A stretch of 64,000 nucleotides of DNA, taken from Anastrepha obliqua. Taxonomy: Eukaryota; Arthropoda; Insecta; Diptera; Tephritidae. The stretch covers positions 25,753,792 through 25,817,791 of the forward strand of contig NC_072892.1 in NCBI RefSeq assembly GCF_027943255.1. The letters run 5' to 3'. The notes beneath the pieces are model-generated. The model saw only the letters and a program-made list of their open reading frames with translations. It was not told the origin of the DNA and made no database searches. A program made the position numbers and the translations under genes. Positions 19,766 through 47,400 of the stretch are shown piece by piece (the stretch's first letter is position 1; every line of letters begins with the position of its first letter).

Positions 19766-21251
19766 GAAGGTGGCGCAAAATTAATCACCCCATTTATAAT
19801 ACAGGGTGGCTGATGAAAGCCGCTACCAAAAAAAAATTGAATAACTTTTTTTCTTTTTAAGTTATCTGTTCCATTTTTGTTTTATTCTGCAGATTGATCT
19901 TTAAAATTTATTAAAATGGATAACTGGGACACGCAAACAAGAATTTGGATAGTCCGCCGCTATCACGCACTGGAGTCCGTAGTTTTGGTACAGAGAGAGT
20001 ACAGGTGGATGTTTGGCGGCGATCCCCCGAACAGATGGACCATAATGAGACTGGTGAATAATTTTGCTGAGCAAGAAACAGTCGCAAGAAGGCCTTATCA
20101 TCGAAACCCACCAGTTCGGACGGAGGAAACGATCGCTGCTGTAGCTGCAGCTATACAAAGCAATCCAAGGGTTTCAACAAGAAGCTTATCTGCTCAACTT
20201 GGTGTCAGCCGACAGTCTTTGCAAACAATAATGCACAAAGATTTAGACTTATTTCCCTACAAAATTCAAATGGTTAACAAACTGAATGCAGCAGACTTGC
20301 CGATTCGCTTGGAATTTTGCCAGAAGATCCTGCAAATGGTGGAAGAAGACCAAAATATGTTAAACTGCCTTTTCATGTCTGATGAGGCCCATTTCGATTT
20401 AAACGGCTATGTGAACAAACAAAATTGTCGAATATGGAGTACTTCTAACCCATAGATACTCCACGAGACGGAATTGCATCCTCTTCGCGTGACAGTGTGG
20501 TGTGCGGTTTCTTCACGCTGTATTGTCGGGCCTTATTTTTTTTGAAGAAAATGGTCACACCGTTACGGTTACTGGAGACCGTTATTTGAAAATGCTGAAA
20601 GAATTTTTCTATCCAGAACTACGCCGAAAGAGAATTCCTTTCAACTCTGTGTGGTTTCAACAAGATGGGGCAACGTCTCACATAGCCCAGACTGTTATGA
20701 CAGAGTTGCGACGAAAATTTCCTAATAAACTGATTTCAAGAAACTCCGAATTTCGTTGGCCCCCCAGGTCGCCTGACCTTACTGCACCTGACTTTTTCTT
20801 GTGGGGTTTATGTAAACAAGAAGTTTATAAAACAAAGCCAACAAATTTGGATGAACTAAAACAATCCATTCGGGCAACAATTGCGGCTATTCCTGTCGCA
20901 ACTCTCAAAGCAGCAATGAACAACTTTTTACTAAGATGCCGCACTTGTGTCAACGAGCATGGGGGGCATTTAAATTCAATTATTTTTAAAACTAGTTAAG
21001 CTACATTTAATAAAATTTAATGACCTTCAACTTGGAAAAAAAATAAATGAATTCCATACACTAAAAAAAAAGTTATTTGAAGTTATTTTCAAATGCCTCT
21101 CATTTTTGCCAACGCCAATCAAATGTGACAGCTGCAGCAAAAGGAGCGTATTAAGGTCAAAATAAAGATTTTCATTCTTCAAAATCAGTTTTTTTTATTT
21201 AGCGAAAAAGTATTTAAAAACCAAATCGGATGATTCGTTTTGCGCCACCTG
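19766..21251. mobile_element. GGTGGCGC-end MITE disrupted by a DD41D insertion
   Basis: The outer ends GAAGGTGGCGCAAAATTAATC (19766) and the complement of CGTTTTGCGCCACCTG (21251), flanked by TA, belong to the same family as 49158-49395, 50320-50502 and 51579-51821. The right body (GTGACAGCTGCAG, AATAAAGAT) also matches those copies. A DD41D element occupies 19802 to about 21116. Confidence 0.7.
19802..21116 (+). mobile_element. DD41D mariner-like element, almost intact
   Basis: The left end CAGGGTGGCTGATGAAAGCC follows TA. The right end near 21116 is only weakly matched. The transposase starts at 19916 (MDNWDTQTR) and ends at 20999. It has a helix-turn-helix region (STRSLSAQLGVSRQSL), FMSDEAHFDLNG, WFQQDGATSH and LTAPDFFLWG, with 41 residues between the last two aspartates. 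Only two lesions are seen: TAG after TSNP (about 20453) and one extra T in an 8-T run near 20540. Confidence 0.85.
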
Positions 21252-21253
21252 TA

Positions 21254-21769
21254 CATGTGTATGTAGTGATGTTGAATTGGAACCGAGCTTTCATTAGCGC
21301 AAAGAAATATCGATAAACATCTGAAGGTTTAATAACTTTTTATCTAATTTTAATTTTTGCAAAACATCCACTAAATTTCTTTTAACTTAAAACCGAATTT
21401 TTAGGTTTCTAGGACTTCTAGAAAAAAGGTGCAGTCATTGAGTAACAAACGGGGTTTAAGGCCAGTATTACTATTATTATTGCATATCATCTTGATCAAA
21501 AAGTTCTTGTAACAACCGACAAGTGAAACTCTAAGTTAGAGTTGAGTTCTGTTTTTGTTTTTGGTACGTTGCCACATCTGTCATTAATATTTCTACCAAA
21601 ATTTTATCGCCATTGCTTGACATTTGTAAAAGTTATGCCGCCTTGAGTAAATCTACTACTGCACGTGCTTTCGGTTTTTCATAGTTTTAAGAATAGATTT
21701 GAGTTTGCAATAACAATTTTGTATTAAATTTTGTATTAAAAATGGATGCAATGGTGTCAAAACCTTAGA
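21254..21769. other. Spacer, probably including the 5' part of a decayed mariner
   Basis: No coding signal before about 21770. ATCTTGATCAAAAAGTTC (about 21489) may be near the left end of the mariner relic that follows, but no matching right end was found. Confidence 0.35.
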
Positions 21770-22740
21770 AATGTTGGGAAACTGTTTTGGTAATGAGACT
21801 TAAAAAAAAAAAACAGCCGTTTATGGGTGGCATGAATGCTTCAGAAGAGATCGTAAGTCCATTAAGGATGACGAGCGTTGACATGATGAAGGACGTCGAT
21901 ATCGGAAACTGAAGAAAACATTAACAAAGTGAAAGAAAAGTTGATCAACAACCGCAAATTAACCATCAGACAGCTGGCAGAGGACTTGAGCATTGCTTAC
22001 GGATCCGTTCAGGACGTTGTAGTTAATGATTTGGGCTTACGTTGTGTTGCTGGAAAGTTGATTCCAAAGGACCCATTGATATCGGCAAAAGACATGGTTT
22101 CCAAGGCTGAATCCGACCTAACATTCATCAAACGCAACATTACTGGATACGAGACGTGGGCTTATGAGTGCGACACGCAATCCAGACATCAGCAAAATGA
22201 GTGGAGAGCTCCGAATGAACCAAGATCATAAAAACCCCGTCGTTTGCAGTCAAAAAAGAAAGCGATGCTCAATGTTTTTATGTATTTCAAGGTGATTGTA
22301 CACCAACAATTTTTGCCAGAAGGTTAGACAGTGAAGGACTTTTATTTGGGCTTCTTAAGACGTTTATCAGCAGCAGTTCGCAAAAAAAAGCATTTGTGGG
22401 AAAACAACTCGTGGATTTTGCAAAAGTACCGCAGTCAAGAACGAAACAACAGCCATCGAATTCAACTGATGTGGCTGCCTGTAAATTTTTTAAAATGTTT
22501 CTGTTTGATCGAGTCAAAAAATTCCTAAGGGGAACGTGTTTTAACAGCCGAAAGGAAGTAGAGGAAAAATCGAATACGGCTCTGATAGATGTACCGAAAA
22601 TCGAGTTCCATAAATGTTTTGTGAGCTGGATCGAACGTTGGCATAAGTGCGATGCAGTTAATGAAATACGCCTAAAATTATAAAGAATAACTTCTGTAAA
22701 AAACATCGATTTTTTGAAAATTCCGGACGCATCTAACCCC
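21770..22740 (+). pseudogene. mariner (DD34D) transposase relic
   Basis: The + strand carries scattered mariner blocks: RKSIKDDER (about 21850), NNRKLTIRQLAEDLSI, SVQDVVVNDLGLRC (21950-22045), FIKRNITGYETW (22125 on, with D changed to Y), KIEFHKCFVSWIERWHKC (22600-22650). Several frameshifts, a lost first aspartate and a missing SPDLAPCDF block show long decay. Confidence 0.7.
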
Positions 22741-22879
22741 TTAAGTGTGAGTTTGCGAAGAAAGTTGTGTGCAAAAAGCGAGTGAATGGTAATTTGTCGC
22801 ACAATGCCAAAGCAAAAACTTTAAATTGTCCGAAAAGTAGGCTAACTTATGTTTAATGTTTATGTTATGTCTTAAAAAA

Positions 22880-23450
22880 GTTAAACCTTGACGGTGGAAC
22901 AGAGGTTTGGCAGTGAAAAAAAAGGATGTGTGTCGGCAACAAAAGCCAAAGAATGGCAACATTATTTCCAAAAAAAGCAAATTTTGCTCCACGAGATACT
23001 GCAAAACATGCCCGTATGTCGGAAGGATACGTCCAAGAAGTGTGCAAAAGTGAATGTTTACAATCATGAAAAAAGATTGTAGCACCCAATCGAAATTATA
23101 AACCAAATAGGAGTGATAAAACACGTGCGCGAAAATCATACAGTCAAGATGGCTATATGTAATATGGCTAAGTGGTTATGGACGAAAAAACATAGGACGC
23201 TCGAGTTTTATACTGCAAAGAAGAGAGTAGTAGTGCCAGGAGGCTTTAGGCTGAAAATATTAGGCAAGTGTCCTAAAAAATGTTTGGTTTGCCAAGCCAT
23301 CTGCCAGCGTGGTATGAAAAGCAAAACGTTCATTACCATGGGCATTATCAATCAGGAAATTTATATGAAGAACTGTTTGCGGCCATTTATAGAACAACAT
23401 AAAGGCTCAGTTCTGTTTTGGCTCGTATTATTATAGCCAATTTGCTATGA
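22880..23450 (+). pseudogene. Tc1/mariner-like transposase relic of a second type
   Basis: The frame 23113-23436 reads EFYTAKKRVVVPGG, PKKCLVCQAIC, NQEIYMKNCLRPFIEQH and GSVLFWL. This resembles IS630-Tc1-mariner transposases whose next motif is FWPDLA..CHY and whose last is PELRPIE. Here the catalytic D after FW is lost and the downstream part is unreadable. Weak upstream similarity extends to about 22880. No terminal repeats found. Confidence 0.5.
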
Positions 23451-23798
23451 ACTGGTATGAAAATCTCGGTGAAATTATTGTGCAAAAGGACCACAACCCA
23501 ACGAACTGTTCACAATTGTGACCCTTAGGAAAATATTGGGTTATTGTTAAAAGAATTAGGTATTGCTAAAGATGTTAAAAAAAAGAAATTAAAAATGAAC
23601 AGCAGTTGAATGAATGAAAATGAATTGGCAGAGAGCAGCAGACACCATAACAAAAACTGATGTCCATCGCCCAATGAGAGGAGCCAAATCCAAATTGCGC
23701 CATTTGTTTATAACAAAGAGATTTGATATGAGTTTTTTGTTTCACATAGTACGCTTGATAAGAAAGAGAAAAAAAATAGAAATTGTTTTGACAGCTTA
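23451..23798. other. Spacer without recognised feature
   Basis: About 350 bases, possibly the decayed 3' part of the preceding transposase (FAMNWYEN-like fragment near 23440). Nothing else recognised. Confidence 0.4.
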
Positions 23799-23800
23799 TA

Positions 23801-25122
23801 ACAGGTGGCGCTAAAGTAATCCTCCTATCAGAAAATGCTATAAATTTTGCGATTGGCCCCTAATGTCAGTTCTGTTTTGACATTTGTGTAGTAAACACAT
23901 GCGAAATACACGTTAATAAACAATGTTACGCTACACTGCTCCAGAACGCGGAATATTGCTGACTATTTATTTGACCAATAATCGGTCGGTGACTTTGGCA
24001 CAACGTGAATTTCGTCGCAGTTTTCCTCGCCGTCCAACGCCTACTGGTGAAACACTGCGACGTTTAGCCGCTCGCCTCGAAGAGACTGGCACAACACGAG
24101 ATGCTGCCAGGCGTGGCAGACCCCGGAGTAGCCGTTCTGCAGAGAATATTGCTGCTGTAGCCGAGGATGTCATGGAAGCGCCGTCGACATCGACCAGACG
24201 ACGTGCCACGCAAATGGGTATCAGTCAACGGTCTTTACAGCGAATTTTGGTACAAGATTTGAAGATGTTTCCGTACAAAGTTCAGACGGTGCATCAGCTG
24301 TCAGCTGCTGACCACCAATCGCGTCTAACATACGCTCAAGCCATTCTTAATCACCACCAAGAGGAAGATGATTTTTCATCAAAAATAATCATGAGTGATG
24401 AGGACCATTTCCATCTTAGCGGGTACGTAAATAAGAAAAATTTACGCTTCTGGGGCACTGAAAATCCGCGTGTAACCCACGAACAGCCATTACACCCGCT
24501 CAAAGTCACTGTATGGTGTGCTGTTTTCGCTGGAGGAGTCATTGGACCTTTTTTCTTCGAAGACGTCGCGGGCCAAACGGTTACTGTGAATGGTGAGCGC
24601 TACAGAGCAATGATCAACGAGTTCTTTTTGCCGCAACTTGATGAATTGGGATTGGAAAACATGTGGTTCCAACAGGACGATGCAACGGCACACACTGCAC
24701 GTGCCACAACCGATATGCTGAAGGATGCATTTCCCGGGCGCCTAATCTCCCGTTTTGGCGATTTGCACTGGCCAGCAAGATCGCCTGATTTGACCGCTCC
24801 AGACTTCTTTTTGTGGGGCTTTTTGAAGTCGCGGGTTTATGTCAACAAGCCTCAGACTCTTGCAGCTCTTAAAGACAATATCCGTCAAGAATGTGCGGAC
24901 CTATCGCCGGAAGTTTTGGCCAAAGTGATGGAAAATGCCATAAAAAGGGCTCAAATGGCAATCAACTGTGGCGGCGGCCATTTACATGACATCATATTCT
25001 CGACTTGATGTAAAAAAAATTAAAAGACCAAATAAAAATAATCCACAAGAAGAATCAAAGTTTTTCATTTTTTTTTAAATTACAGCCAAAAAACATCGCA
25101 AGGTTACTTTTGCGCCACCTTG
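23801..25122 (+). mobile_element. Structurally intact DD41D (rosa-type) mariner-like transposon
   Basis: The element is 1322 bp, flanked by TA (23799-23800 and 25123-25124). Its ends are ACAGGTGGCGCTAAAG and the complement of CTTTTGCGCCACCTTG. Between them lies one uninterrupted transposase ORF (23923-25008), with an AATAAA downstream. The same GGTGGCGC termini occur on short non-autonomous copies at 19766, 49158, 50320 and 51579, so this or a sibling could have mobilised them. Confidence 0.9.
23923..25008 (+). CDS. Mariner-like transposase, DD41D type, full length
   Basis: This 361-residue ORF has no stop or frameshift. The protein would bind the element's ends in the nucleus and cut and paste it at TA sites. 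Residues 12-115 form the paired helix-turn-helix DNA-binding region (QREFRRSFPRR; MGISQRSLQRIL), with an arginine-rich linker at about 59-72. The catalytic aspartates are D159 in MSDEDHF, D252 in WFQQDDATAH and D294 in LTAPDFFLWG. Exactly 41 residues separate the last two, the spacing that defines the rosa/DD41D group. The start at 23923 sits 122 bp inside the left end, as usual for the family, and the stop is about 110 bp from the right end. DDAT replaces the commoner DGAT and DEDHF replaces DEAHF, which might affect activity. All other copies in the window are broken. Confidence 0.9.
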   Translation: MLRYTAPERGILLTIYLTNNRSVTLAQREFRRSFPRRPTPTGETLRRLAARLEETGTTRDAARRGRPRSSRSAENIAAVAEDVMEAPSTSTRRRATQMGISQRSLQRILVQDLKMFPYKVQTVHQLSAADHQSRLTYAQAILNHHQEEDDFSSKIIMSDEDHFHLSGYVNKKNLRFWGTENPRVTHEQPLHPLKVTVWCAVFAGGVIGPFFFEDVAGQTVTVNGERYRAMINEFFLPQLDELGLENMWFQQDDATAHTARATTDMLKDAFPGRLISRFGDLHWPARSPDLTAPDFFLWGFLKSRVYVNKPQTLAALKDNIRQECADLSPEVLAKVMENAIKRAQMAINCGGGHLHDIIFST

Positions 25123-25124
25123 TA

Positions 25125-26344
25125 TAAATTTGAACTTATAACGATTTTCTCTTGACGAATATTTTTCGTGTCCATTCTTTTTGACCCATTTTGGCTACTA
25201 AGCGATGGCGATGTGCCGATTTTTCCGAGTATAGTTTGTAAAAGATTTGCGTGTGCGGTTTCGCAAATGGGGGATAAGTTGTTCTTGGCTAGAACTTAAG
25301 TATAGATTAGTAGTATTAATTGTGAAACTGGCCTTACGGCTTTCCCACCCAAACGGACTGGCAAAAGCGCTTCTATAGATACATATGCAAATGGTTTGAT
25401 GTATGTATGTATGTATATATATGATTTCTTAAATTTAATTCAGTGATCAGCTAAATAAAATAAATAAATGACGTAAGAAAGCAAATAAGGTTGAAATAAT
25501 TTCTCAAACGCATGAAATTAAATGCTAATTAATTAATACAACAATGTAATTATATATGTACGTATGTATATAGCGTGAGGGTTAAAAATATGGACGGTCC
25601 TTAAATTATTTACATATTTACTGTTCACAAAAATAATTAAAAATATTATTTTTTATAACTTTTGCTATTAGCTATTAAATTATATTATTTTTAAATAGAT
25701 TTTTGTGCACTAAACTATAAGGAAAAAGTCGTTGAGTTTAAGCTATTAGAGGCTTAAAATTATCATTGATTTCAAATACGCATATGTACATATGTATGTA
25801 TATAGCATATTTTTCAAAATCTTTAAGTAGATTGCAGCATACTACTAAATTTTTTTAAGACTTTTTGTGCTGTTACTTGTCTCCGTTAAGCAAAATACCA
25901 CAAATAATAAATTTATGTTATATGTAAAACTTTTAATCTCATTTTTGTGCCAAGTTAATTGCTTTTTTATTGTTTTCTTTGCTTTGTGCGTTGCACTCGA
26001 TGCCACTAGCCTAGCACTACCTCCATTATCATTAATAGATTTCTAAATTATTTTATTTATTTAAGTAAATGAGTTGCTTTTTGTGCATTATTTTCTATAT
26101 ACGAGTATGTATGTAAATCAGACCTTTTAGTTATGCGCTTGCGTTGACACAACATCAAAAGTTATTCTTATATTGTAAACTAGTAGTATTTCTTGCACTT
26201 TGCGGCCTAGCAAAAAAAAATTAAAATTTAAAGCCTAACTAATAATTATTCCTCTTAAACACTCTGTACTTAGCAAATTTCTTCATTTAGTCTAGCATTT
26301 CTTTCTATTAACTTACTTTAGTAGGTTTTTTGACAACTGCCACT
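25125..26344 (-). other. Probable ttk p88 3' UTR and downstream AT-rich DNA
   Basis: This lies directly downstream of the p88 stop codon on the - strand and is AT-rich without coding signal. Several AATAAA matches occur on the - strand (for example at 26057-26052), so the true cleavage site cannot be chosen. Short (TATG)n runs occur near 25395-25420, 25555-25570 and 25785-25805. Confidence 0.45.
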
Positions 26345-42853
<16,509 letters not shown>

Positions 42854-43130
42854 TTGGAAATTTCTTGTTTTGGATTGGCTGTGATTTGCTCACAACCCAC
42901 CAACGTTTACGAGTATAAATATGTATGTTGAGAAATGTCAAAGTAATTTTGCCAGTCTGTGCTAGCTAGCAAAACCGACGATTAGCCACTGCGCGAATTG
43001 GTCGGACACAGTTGGATGTGGCAGATCCTTTCACTCAGCTTACAAGACTTGTTCTTGTGTTTTCACTAAATATGTGTGTATTTCGTTCCGTTACTGCGGA
43101 GCAGCGACGAGAGTTACTTGTATATTCCTC
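42854..43130 (-). promoter_or_regulatory. Probable ttk 5' leader or proximal promoter
   Basis: This segment directly before the start codon is less AT-rich than its surroundings. It could be 5' UTR (continuous or with an acceptor such as CTAGCACAG before about 42959). No clear TATA box or initiator can be fixed, so its role is inference. Confidence 0.35.
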
Positions 43131-44799
43131 GATTTGTGTAAAAAAATCGCTCTCCTTTTTTCCTTTCAAACGGTGAACATGTTTTTCAAAAACTCCTGCA
43201 ATGTGAAGAAAAGGAAACTGTAAAATTGGTTTTACAACTTTTTAAAAGGTGTTTTTGTAATACACATGTAATTACATACATATATGTATATGTATTACAC
43301 AAATTAGTTTGTATGTATTTGGAAGGAAGTAAAGTATTTTTATAAGCGCGAAAGACCTGAACTGAGTAGGATGGACATGTGTTTCAGCAACTAAAGAGTG
43401 TTGGAGTAAAAAATCCATAGTTAACATCTTTATTTCGGAGGAATGCGGTTGGAAATACAGCCGAGTACCTAAAATATGGTATGAATTGTCATGAAACCAT
43501 AAAAATGCAATACCTTAAAAACTGAAACTGTATCTACAGACTGCCTCGAGGTCTTCAAACACTTTCTATGTATTTATTCAAAGCAACCAATGAAAAAAAT
43601 ATAAAATTATAACTTCCGTTATAGTATTATCGACTAAACGAAATAACTGTTTCTATGCATACAGCTAACTGTAGGCGAAAGGATTTACAAATGAAATTGA
43701 AATGGGATGAAATTGACGAAAGACAGCTCGTGAACGAAACAGGACGCACGCCATGCAAAAAAAAAAATAAATAAAAAAATATTAAAGAATAAGAACACGA
43801 TAAAAAAAGGGAAGGTTGAGGTGTGTTAAGCAAAGCAATTGCACATTAGAAGAGAACTAAACGATGGAGGGTTGATTGAAGGAAATGTTTTTGGCAGAAT
43901 ATTGGCGAGAATGTTGGCGCTACGAAAGGTATTTGAAGTTGAAAGTTCAAATAAAAAACTATTGACGGAATTCCATCACTGAATGAAAGTAGAACTGCAA
44001 AGAGGGAGAAATGTTGAAAGCATGGGGCAGATTAGAAGTAGGGGGCAAAGAACTTATTTAAATATACCATATATGAGAGTAGTGACTGATGAACCACAGA
44101 AGAAAGTCGCCAATGGCAAATATTTCTCCAATCCATTTATACAATTGGCACTAAATTAAAATTACTCAGTTCATAAATGAAATGAGGGGCACGAGAAGCT
44201 TCGTAAGTATTTGAGCAAGTTGGAGAGCCCGTAAGAACAAACACACAATCACAGCGAATAGCAAGCGAGTGAGCGCGGTCAACGAATGAGTGAGCGTACA
44301 AATTTGCAAAAGAGCGAATCACATACTTGTGTAGAAGAAAATATGTATTTTCACACATTTGCAGATACAACAATAAAAAAAGGAAAGAAAGAGCATTCAA
44401 TGTTCAATGCATATTAAAGATAATTAATTATCGAGCTTGTTGTGCTTTAAAATTTGAAAAAAAAAAAATCACTGATAATGCGAACGAATGTAATGAGAGA
44501 AAGGAGAGGAAAAGCACAGTAAAAGTGAAATGCATAAAATCACTAAACGGCTAATAACAGGTGGGTTTCACATTCTTAAGAGATAAATTAGAGATTGTTT
44601 TAAGTGTCATATAAGTGTGTATTTGCGTATGTATTGCATATAAAATAATTCTATAATAAATGTGCAAATGTCTTATTTGAGGTATGAAAGATTCCACCAC
44701 AAACATTTATGCAAAATATGAGCCAAGCTCCTATCCAAAATCGTAGGCCTTTTACGGCGCTGAGATCAAATGTTGAATGTATCATTTTTGTGGCTAATA
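43131..44799. other. Upstream/5' intronic DNA of ttk
   Basis: No coding or repeat family recognised. Purine-rich GAGAGAAAGGAGAGG at about 44495 is GAGA-like. Confidence 0.4.
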
Positions 44800-45394
44800 T
44801 TGGGTGTTTTTTAAGAGCTTGGGAACTTGAAATTATAATAAAAAACAGAAATATTGTTGCGGTGAATTTTTTTCTTATTATAATTTGGAAGATAATTTCA
44901 TAGCATTTATTTTTTTGATATACATATATGAAATACGGCATATGTCCGTCGCGGCTATGAATTAAGTTATCCATTCACTCAGTCCAATTTTTAACTACTT
45001 TTTCCAACAAATTTGGAAGTATCTCGTCAATGGTGTTTGAATATTGCAATAAATCCATGTCGTCGATGTTTAGCTGATTAATTTTTGAAAACAAAAATTC
45101 AGTCAGCATGGCTCGATAGCGCTCGCCATTCACCGTAAGCGCAGCTTCTTCTTCATTACGAAAAAAATTTGGACCAATGATGCCCCCAGCGCTTTATGAA
45201 CTTCGTGAAAAGTTGTTAATTTTTTTTTTCAAAGTAAATTTCCACAATTTGAAAGCATTATTTTGGCGTTTAACGATTCCTTTGATGGCTTGCCAAATCT
45301 TACTGGACAGAAATGTCAACACAGTTTGCCATTCTCAGCCGTCATACCATAGTTATTGATATCGATAGTTCTTATGCAGCTAAAAAACACCCGG
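44800..45394 (-). mobile_element. Mariner-like element (TTGGGTGTTTTTTA ends), internally deleted
   Basis: The element is 595 bp with TA flanks (44798-44799 and 45395-45396). Its ends match those of the shattered element at 9635-13685, and the last 100 bp are nearly identical (CAGAAATGTCAACACA...TATTGATA). The - strand keeps a transposase piece reading GIIGPNFF, LTVNGERYRAMLTEFLFSKI and NIDDMD, then a deletion that removes the catalytic second half. Confidence 0.8.
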
Positions 45395-45433
45395 TACATA
45401 CAAAATACATGTAAAATTCAGGCATTTTTGACT

Positions 45434-45738
45434 ACCGCCGTAGCCAAATGGATTGGTACGTGATTACTAGTCGGGAGTACGTAGGTTCGAATCTCTGTGC
45501 ACGAAACAGCAAAATGAAGGGAAAAGTCGTTTCCAATAGCGGTCGCCTCTCAGCAGACAATGGCCAAACTCTGAGTGTAGTTCTGTCATGAATAAGCTTC
45601 TTATAACACACCATTTGTCTTTCGAAATCGGCTTATAACTGTAAGTCTCTTCGTTTGTAGCACAACATCAAGACGCACGCCACAAATAGGAGGAGGAGCT
45701 CGGCCAAACACCTCACAGTGGTTTACACTCCAATTATT
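45434..45738 (+). mobile_element. tRNA-derived SINE copy
   Basis: A box TAGCCAAATGGATTGG at 45441-45456 and a perfect B box GGTTCGAATCT at 45484-45494, followed by the family body and CCACAAATAGGAGGAGGAGC near the 3' part. Ends near CCAATTATT. It lies 38 bp after a mariner-like element. Confidence 0.85.
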
Positions 45739-45739
45739 C

Positions 45740-47104
45740 ATTTATGACTTCAGAAACGCATTTTTAACCAGATTGCATACTTTAAAAATACCTCCCAAAC
45801 ATACGGTTTTATTAGTTCTTAGGGTGTGCCGAGTAAAAATATACAGTTTTCAGAATTTTTTATTTACTTGTACCCTAAAACCTATTTACTTCCAAACCAA
45901 ATTTCGAGGTTCTACTCTTACGCGAAGTGCGTCAGTCAGTGATGAGTTAGGGAATCAGTCAAATAAGCGATTTTTTAAATGCTTGGCATAACTTTCAGAA
46001 TTTCAGAGCTAATTGAAATACTCTTACAAATTTACATAACAAATTTCATACCTTTGTTTGAAAAGGTAACGAACTTACGGTGGGGAAAAACTCGCTGAAA
46101 AGTGTCGTCTAAATAATACACAGTGCGCGCGTCAGCCGGAACTGGACCTGACGCAAAGCTGTGTAAGCCAAAAGTAAATTTCAAAACCACTTTAACAGTA
46201 ACAAATATCCACTAGTTCCCACGTTCTAAATACTTCGGCAGCTGATACATACTCACATACATACATAAGATACCTCTCACCCACAACAGCATGTTGCGCC
46301 CCTCATTTTAAAGCAACAAAATGCTCCAACGCTTATTACGAATGCAAACAGGTATGAACATAAGCACACAGTGATCATTTGATAAATCTAACTCACAAGT
46401 ATTTCTCATAATTATACCACAGCATCTGCGTTCTGGTCAATACTTTCAATACCGTTTAATTGCTAATATTAAAAAAGATTCCATTAAATAAACATATTTT
46501 TTCAAAACCTTTTCATACCTGCTAGTAGTTTCAATGCACATTTTATAGTTATTTATATTAAATATGTACACATAAATGTCTGGTTTCTTTAATATGTATG
46601 TATGCACATACATATATTTATTGACGATTTTAACGCATTTGCCGCAGGCAAGAGATTCTATTAATTTCGTGTCTTTCGCTTTTGCTAATAGTTATTTATG
46701 AATAACTGATTTAACCGGTAAATGGTTTGTGCCATCATAGCATTCCTTTGCCAATTCATCAAGTGATCGTCAATATCTCTTGAAATTTTTTGCTAGTTTT
46801 ATGAGTCACTTTAAATGAGTCAGACGCTGGAAGGTTCCGTAAACTTTGTCAGTAGGGGTGGTATTGCCTTTATACGTTCGTATGTCCATATGTATGCACA
46901 TATGTGCTCATAGCTTAGATCATTGGAAAATCATTGGTTGGGACTATTTTGGTTACGGATACTTGAAATTTAATAAATGTACGAAGTGAATCTCACCACG
47001 TTGTTGTTTTAACAGCATAAAGCATGCTCCACTAATCATTGCCATGGGCGCTCCTACAACATTAAATGAAAACTCTCAAAGACTTTAAAGTCCACTGCAA
47101 CCCT
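45740..47104. other. Upstream DNA, unrecognised
   Basis: AT-rich with short CATA/TATG microsatellite runs. No gene seen. Confidence 0.45.
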
Positions 47105-47400
47105 GGATTATTTTTATACCAGCGCACTTGCGCCAAGGGTTTTATAATTTCGTTTACAGCACAAAGGGATCGAAATTCATATACTATATGTATGTGGATA
47201 TGTGTGTACCAAAATGCGCAGAATGATTAGAGGAATCTCTTTAGCCATGAAATTTAGTCTTAACATATAAAAATTGGGCAAGGTTTTTATTCGATCTCCA
47301 TAATAATTAAGTTAGATCTAAATGTGTACCAAGTTTGAGCGAGTTTTATTAAGTCGTTATCGAGATGAACGCATTTAACTAAAAAGGGCGCGGCAGTTTT
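47105..47400 (+). repeat. Dispersed repeat fragment (ATGCGCAGAATGATTAGAGG module)
   Basis: The stretch with GGGTTTTATAATTTCG and ATGCGCAGAATGATTAGAGG resembles AATGCTCAGAATGATGAGAG near 60550, just before the repeat at 60603. This suggests copies of one interspersed family. A related module (AATTATAATACCCTTGCACAC) lies inverted at about 47818-47840. The element type is unknown. Confidence 0.45.
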
